A stretch of DNA of 64,000 nt from Gliomastix tumulicola (taxonomy: Eukaryota; Ascomycota; Sordariomycetes; Hypocreales; Bionectriaceae). The notes beneath the pieces were generated by a model, which searched no databases, was not told the DNA's origin, and saw only the letters and a list, made by a program, of their open reading frames with translations. The translations under genes and the position numbers were made by a program. Positions 58,101 to 64,000 of this stretch are shown one piece after another; position 1 is the stretch's first letter; each line of letters opens with the position of its first letter. The stretch covers positions 2,604,001 through 2,668,000 of the forward strand of contig BCHX01000002.1 of the NCBI GenBank assembly GCA_001599755.1, given 5' to 3'.

Positions 58101-59443
58101 AGACGCTCGGTAAAATCTTCGTTCCACATCTCCCATCTGTCTAGGATATCGAAACCGTCGGCGCATGGGTCGGTGTTACTCGTATCGGCACGGAATAGGC
58201 TCCTCGCGGCTTTGTTGGGGAAGGTCACGCTGCCGTCTTTCCACATGGCGAGGATTGGGACCTGGGCGTTGTCCAACAGGGCGTCCTTCATAAGGATCAT
58301 CTTCTGCAGCACCGATGGCGCACTCGATTGTGATGCCACTGAAGGTGGTCCCATTGGCGGAAACGGACTCGACGACATCGTCACAGCACTAGGGCTGGAG
58401 AAGGAAGGGGAGCTCGACTCCTTGCTCGAGGCGACTGAGGGCGGATTGGAGAGAACGATGGATGGCGTGGTGATGGTTTTCCTCTCGGCGGCTTCGAGGA
58501 TATTCGGTTTTACGATGGACTTCCTCGAGGGGACGAGGGTAGACGGTGCCGACTGCGTGCTGGTAAAGGTCAATGTGAAGTACGTCTGTTTATCCTCGAG
58601 CTCCCAGATGGATATCAGCATCTTGGCAAAGACCTGCAGGTCCTTCGGATCACTGGGCTTTCGTGAGCCATCCAAAATGGATTTCCCAAGCTCTTTGCGG
58701 GATACCACAACCTCCATAGCGGCATCCTTGCACGGTCTGCCGCTTGACGACACGCGCCTGACGTGCCCAGACGGTGTCGCATTACTCGGAGTGGGAGTAG
58801 CATCACCGCCGGACTGGCCCGGCTGGGGAACGGCGTCTGAAGGGGCCCGTACGCCCATTTCGCCTACTAGATTATCTAGCATCGTTTCCCAAGCCACCCA
58901 CACTGGGCGACCGTCCTGAAGCATGTCAATGCCCACCTGCGCCAGCGTCTGCCCACGGAGACGTTCCAAGGTCAAGGAAGCATGCTCCTCATCTATGTCT
59001 TCATCAACAATGCCGAGCATTCTCCCCAGCGCCTCGTTAGCGAGCACAACGGTCTTGAGGCCGTTGAGAACGAGTGTCGGCACGGGGAGATACTGTAGGG
59101 CTGAGAAGGCCAGTTGGCCAGGCGATATGGCGGGCATGGATAGTCGTAGAGGGCTCTGGGAGGACGTGCGTGAGGCCGGGTTCGTCGATGGTCGAGGTTC
59201 TCTGAGGAATCGGCTGTTGGAGGTAGGCTGAGGACTTGGGTCTCGACGCTGAGGAGCGTCATGATTTTCGGGCGTTGAAGAAGCGACTGACGCGTAGACA
59301 GTTGTGGACGACGTTGTGGGCGCGAGGGATGCACCGCCTGTAACGTCGGCGGCTGCTGAGGCATCCTGTGTGATGGTAGCGCTGGCGAGCCTAATAGCTC
59401 GATGGTCGCTAATGTCATGGTGAGGAGTTTCGGGGGAGATCAT
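55179..59443 (-). CDS. hybrid histidine kinase with PAS domain and receiver domain
   Basis: Two-component sensor that autophosphorylates and passes phosphate through its own receiver to an HPt protein. Exons are 59443-57217, 57159-56007 and 55950-55179 (introns 57 and 56 nt), 1383 residues. The first in-frame ATG is at 59443; an extra upstream exon cannot be excluded. The N-terminal 130 residues are disordered. Sensor regions include SALQYLPVPTLVLNGLKTVV (PAS-like) and a clear PAS/PAC block (FDFFNTRWYKYTGLAPDVC, then EFRCRSSDGEWRWFLGRALA). The H-box FLANMSHEIRTPITGVLG carries the phosphorylated His at about 824. N- and G-boxes are NLLTNSIKFTNQG, DTGIGI and GGTGLGLTI. The receiver has VVEDNPVNQKIA across the last junction and the phospho-Asp in DLILMDVQMP at about 1174. 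It is soluble (no membrane helix), so it should sense an intracellular signal. The fungal kinase group was not assigned. Confidence 0.92.
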
Positions 59444-62322
59444 GTCGTAGTCGCCTGTGCATACGGGCGATGGACGTTGTTGGCGAGAGGAGAGGATGTC
59501 ACGACTTGCGTATTTGCGAGTCCTACCCACGGGAGGTTGTTAAGGCAATCGTCTCGCGTCGTCGGGGAGTTCGTTCGGGGATGCCCTTAGTCGAGAGCCG
59601 CTTGACATGGCGCGCAGCGAGAGGATTGCCTTGTGCCCTTCCGCCCACAATCTTCTGCCAATGATTGGAGCGGCAGGCAATGGGTGTTGAAAGCTCAGCT
59701 TGAAGCAAGCCAGACAGACAAGGCCCTTCGAAGACAAAGACCGGAAAGGAGATGAGATGAGAAAGAGATGAATCCGCCCTGCCCAAAATGGCCAACCTTC
59801 ACCGACAGCAAAGAAGCATTGGAAGGACAATGAAGAAGAAGCAAGATAGAACGAGAGGGGCAAGAAATGACTAAGAGGCACCGAGGGGGGGGGGATGATC
59901 GAGTTCTAGCCCCAACCAGCGGCGGGAAGCTAGCGATAGTCGGATTCTCGTGCGAGAGAGCAAGAGCAAGGTCGGCTGGGTGGAAGGGCTGGAGCAGGAT
60001 GATCCTGGAGGGATGATCTCGGAGAGTCGAGCTTGAAATGGTCCTGAGGCGGCGATCTTTTGACGTAGCTCACGAGGGCTGCAAGGAAGAGGGACGGGCA
60101 CGAGACTCGGACCAGAGCCAAGATAGCGGCAAGAGGAAGAAGGAGAGGAAGGGGAGGGAGGGAAGAGGTAGGGAGAAGGAAGGAAGGAGGGAAGGAGAGG
60201 GGGTTCCCAGAAGTCGTCAGCGGCAATTCATGAAGTCGGCAGTCGTCTTGCAGCAAAGGCTTGTCGGTCTGGGGACGAGATGGATGGTGGATTGTGGATG
60301 GTGGATGGTGATGGGAATTGCCATTGGATTGGGTTGCCGATCAGCGAGTTTGCGGTAAGGCCCTGGACAGCGACCAGGAGCAGAGATACCTGAGTCCCAG
60401 GTAGCCACAAGTACTGCTACGGGGGTCGCCTCTGCGCTACTGTCTCAGGTAGTGACGGAGGACGGGAGAGACAGAAGGCAATTGCGCCGCTCCAGCGCCC
60501 GAATACGCCGGACAGGCGTCATCCGCTGCAGACTAGCCCTTTAGTCGATGGTGCTAGCTGGCTAATTCGAGGCGGCGAAGCCTTTTAGCGATGCGGCTGA
60601 TCAGTGCCCGTTCTGGCGGACAATGGCCAGCCAGGGTCGACCAAAGCAGTGAACAATGAACAGTGAACAGCACACAGGCTGACCACGCGCATAATTTCAT
60701 CTGATAACTCACTTGTCAGCCTGCTCCCGGTTCCACAGACGGCCAGAAACGCATGCGTCTCATGTCTGATGCACGGGAAGGGCTGAGGGAAACGCACAAC
60801 TCCCCGGAACTAGCAGCCTGAGAAATGCACCGCAGGATGAGTAGTAGGTACGCGTCTCCAAAGTACCGGTACATGCAGCCGGCGTACCAGCCAAGGGCTC
60901 CCCGACGATCCCTCCCCTCCCCCACTCCTCGCTCTTTCTTACCTGCAGCAGCGCAGCCCAACAAGCACTCGCTGGCTCCAGTGATGCTCTGCTGGAGTCT
61001 GGTATCTGGTGGCCTCGGTCAGGGATCGGCTGGCTGGCTGGAAACCAATGAGCTTGGCCCGCGATCGGCGACTTGCTGGCGGTTCTACCAGTTCGTGTAC
61101 ATTTGCAGCGTCAACCAACACAGCACACACTTCACACACTTCACAGACTCGCCGCAACCATCTGCCGCGGACAGATCGCAGATTACACTCCCTGTCCAGC
61201 GCTAGCCAGAGCCTGCAGTGGCTTGGGGTCTCACCTGAGAACCAACACCACCAATAGATGACGATGCAAAATCCAAACGCGCCGAGCTAAGGCACAAGCC
61301 TCCCTAGGCTAAGACAAGCCTATGATCTCATCGCCAAGTCATGCAGCCCTCCTCATGGGCCTCCTCCCAGTGAGTTCCAATCCGCCCCTCCGATTGGGTT
61401 CAGGGGTACAGGTTATCCTCTTTTTTTCCCCTTCCATCCCCCGTCGCCCCATCGGCTCTGTCGATCACTTGGGAGGAGAAACTCGGGCTCAAACCAGGGC
61501 ACGTCATGGGGCCCTTTTTCCCTCTCTCCGAGTCGCAGGGCGGATGACGAACTGGGATGCTAGTCTCGACCTAAAATCGGCTTTTTTCCCCTTTCTCTCT
61601 CGTGTTCTGTTCGCCCACATGCTGTCATGGGGGCGGCTGACCGTCCCTGTTCCTGCTTATCAACAGCAACAGCTCGCATGCGACGGGTGAGACAGACCAC
61701 ACACACTCGCACTCACGCAGTCGCACACGGGAACCCGAGAAAGAGGGGCGCTTTTAGGGGTCCTGCGATTTCAAATTTCCTCATTCCCGGCGGAATATGG
61801 CAAACGCTCCGCCGGATAGACAGGGACGTCATTGTGCTGACGTGCGTTGCAGCCCGTTGTTCTGCAGCCACACGACTTCTTACTCGACAGATAATATAGT
61901 GCATATTACTCGCGCCCACTACGTCATAATAGAACGGCGACAGGGGTTCTCTCACTTAAGGTTGAACGCCCGACCCTTGATGCTTATTGCTCGTAACGTT
62001 TGAATCAACGGCAGTCTGAGATGGATCATCAAGGTCCCCTAGGGGTCCAGGTCCTGCGCACAAACATTTGCATACATGTTGTCTCTGAAATGTGTCGAAT
62101 CGTGCCGTGTGTGACCCGATGTCCCAGGAGCCAGAGCCGGGCGCAGATCGCTGTCAGTAGATTTCCCTGTCGGACACTTTATCGGCTTGTGTATGGCTCC
62201 CAAGCTACTAGTACGCGCTGCCCAGGGAGATGGCACCCACGTGAGCCTGAAATCACGCATCACATGTCTCCATAGTACCTAAAATAATATACAGGATCTG
62301 TGTACCAAGAATAATCAACGCT
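59444..62322. other. 2.9-kb intergenic region upstream of the histidine kinase gene
   Basis: Should contain the kinase promoter and leader (59.4-60.4 kb, with G/A-rich tracts at 60117-60202) and the 3' flank of the protease gene. Open frames up to 126 codons have no domain. No RNA gene or repeat family copy was recognised. Confidence 0.4.
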
Positions 62323-63682
62323 TCATCTAGAGTGGTCCTTCATGAGGCCGCAAGTCGAGCACGTCCACCACTTTCTCTCCATGAACTGCCCGCAGAAGCT
62401 GCACTGCCACATCTGCTCCGCCGCCGCCGGTGGTGCCTCTGCACTCACCGTCCGGGACGTGCTGCCAGTCTGTCGTCGCTTAGGCTCCCGAGGCGGCAGT
62501 CGAGGGGGGCTACTCGTCAAGTCGATCACCTCGTCACTCCTAGTCCTCCTCCTCGTCGGGGCGCTGGTTGTGGTAGGCGTCTGGGAGGCTTTCGTCTGGG
62601 CTTCGCTGTCGGGAGAGCCGCGCTCGGTGCCGCAGGCGTCGCAGCAGAGAAAATTCAAAGGGTTGTGCAGTGTGCACACCTGGCAGACCCAGGTATCTCC
62701 AGCGTTACTGCTATTTTGATGACTGGAAGAAGACGGCTCGTCCGGGACGTGGATAGCAGCCTCTTGTCGCCCAAGCAAATCACCAACCGCAGCATTCGTC
62801 GATGAGCTCGAGGACGCTGCCTTCTTCTTCTTCTTCTGCTCATCCTCCTGCACCAGCTCCCACAGAGCCTGCGCGATCGCCACCTCATTCGCCTCGTCCT
62901 CCTCAGCCTGCGTCCGGAACCCATTCCTCGTAGCCGCGTCTGCCATATCGCGGATCTGCCCCTCCGTCAACCTGTCCGTACCGCACCCCTCCAGCGTCTT
63001 CTTCCTCCGCTCCGCAGCATCCGCGATGACCCGCCGGATATCCTGTCCCGGCCGGGGCATGGCGCCGCCGAGACGGATCCCCGAACCAGTGCCCCCGGGC
63101 TGCCTGCGACGCTTCTCGGCCGCCTCGCGCGCCAGCCTGCGGGCTTCGTGCGCGGGCATCCTGCCGCCGCCGCCGCCGCCTCCGAGACGTCTGCCCTCGG
63201 AGAGGAAGCCCTCGCCCGTGTACCCCTTCATCATCAGGCCCTGCTGCTCGTCCCGCAGCTGGTCCCAGAGGGCGTGGAAGTCGGCGTTGTGCGGCCCGTG
63301 GACGATGTGGCAGAGCTCATGGAGCATCGTGTCGACCACGCTCTCGAGCGGCATGAACTGAGAGGAGTCCCCCGGGTACCGTAGACGTAGACAAATCTTG
63401 CTGCCGCGGTTTACGTTTAGACCTGATGATGCATGTAAGTATCGGCCAAGTACGACAGCCAAAGCGGTACCCTCGATAAGCCTAGATATGTGTGTGTTTC
63501 GTACCTAGTAAGTTCTGCTGGTTAGGGTAGAATTCTGCCAGCTCCCTGACCTTCCAGCCACGAGCCCGCATGATGGGCTTGACGAGCGAGGCGACCTTCT
63601 TTAGGGTGTGCAGGGCCTCGCTCGCCCGTGGCATCTTGGCCAGGTGCACATATGAGAAGACAAGAGGGTCGTGCTCGGCCAT
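62323..63682 (-). CDS. WSS1: Wss1-type WLM metalloprotease for DNA-protein crosslink repair
   Basis: DNA-dependent zinc protease that degrades proteins crosslinked to DNA, acting with Cdc48. Exons are 63682-63505 and 63422-62323; intron 82 nt; 425 residues. The junction reads PNQQNLLGLNVNRGSKICLRLRY, a family hallmark. The WLM active site is HELCHIVHGPH (HExxHxxxxxH) at about 94-104. Downstream, FLSEGRRLGG resembles a Cdc48-binding SHP box and RRLAREAAEKR at about 154-164 fits the VCP-interacting motif R-x5-AA-x2-R exactly. Two RanBP2-type zinc fingers follow (WVCQVCTLHNPLNFLCCDACG and, at the C-terminus, WQCSFCGQFMERKWWTCSTCG), where Wss1 of yeast has SUMO-binding motifs. Catalytic residues are intact. 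Confidence 0.93.
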
Positions 63683-64000
63683 AGTTTCGGGCGTCTTATC
63701 TACCGGGGTCTTTGTCTATATGCCCTCTTTATCGCGTTTTCTTGATGTCGCTTTGTGGATGATCCGAAGTGTGATGGCATGGGTCGATGACGAATATATG
63801 TGAGCCGACGGTCGCCTGGTATCCAATCTATCATGCACGATCAAAAATGAGACGCCAGCAGGTATCGCACAGTCTCAGTGCTTCCCAGCGCCCATATGCG
63901 ATGAGAAATTGCATTTGTCTCCCATGGCGGCAAGACTTTCAGATGACGTGTCGCGAGATGCCTGCGGACGAATGAACAAAAGGGTGGCGGACTTTGGATG
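63683..64000. other. upstream flank of WSS1, nothing recognised
   Basis: 318 bp to the window edge, expected to contain the WSS1 promoter. No gene or motif was recognised. Confidence 0.4.

Noticed and set aside
1..64000. CRISPR array, bacterial operon, riboswitch or plasmid origin
   Set aside because: Nothing of this kind was seen, and the intron-rich gene structures mark the window as eukaryotic.
1..64000. Large secondary-metabolite cluster with PKS or NRPS
   Set aside because: No PKS, NRPS, terpene synthase or P450 was found; only the sterol reductase pair with the transporter suggests a specialised pathway.

Overview
The window looks like nuclear DNA of a filamentous ascomycete (Pezizomycotina, probably Sordariomycete-like). 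Reasons: protein genes are split by short GT-AG introns (49-141 nt, many with CTAAC/CTGAC-type branch sites), genes lie on both strands without operons, there is a NoxA-type NADPH oxidase and a hybrid histidine kinase, a giant NACHT-ankyrin protein of the fungal NLR class, and a dispersed single 5S rRNA gene instead of an rDNA array. I find 17 intact protein genes, one ABC transporter cut by the left edge, one NLR pseudogene, one divergent 5S rRNA gene, and a small family of about 80-bp hairpin repeats.

Left part (1-4.9 kb): an ABCG transporter (minus, cut at base 1) shares a 337-bp divergent promoter with a 7-dehydrocholesterol-reductase-like gene, followed in tandem by a 24-dehydrocholesterol-reductase-like FAD enzyme. 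Together these two reductases would remove the C7 and C24 double bonds of sterols, a combination not needed for ergosterol. This is the best candidate for an unusual pathway in the window.

Accessory part (5.4-28.5 kb): a 2658-residue NACHT-ankyrin NLR, a broken purine-nucleoside-phosphorylase/ankyrin NLR relic that has lost its NACHT core, the 5S gene, unrecognised degenerate DNA, a beta-lactamase-like hydrolase with an unresolved 5' end, a single-pass membrane protein, a Cys-rich/coiled-coil protein of unknown function, gene-poor DNA, and a DapA-superfamily aldolase. Three of the four hairpin repeats lie here.

Housekeeping part (30-64 kb): an acidic unknown protein, KRE33/NAT10 RNA cytidine acetyltransferase, a five-exon F-box-like unknown, mitochondrial ribosomal protein mS38, the Mpv17-family protein Sym1, a polytopic unknown protein, a Mug190/tricalbin-like SMP-C2 lipid-transfer protein, NoxA, a PAS hybrid histidine kinase, and the DNA-protein crosslink protease Wss1. 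These are mostly independent conserved genes. NoxA and the histidine kinase are convergent neighbours.

Splice sites were chosen by eye, requiring GT-AG borders, an unbroken frame and restored family motifs. No search or folding program was run.
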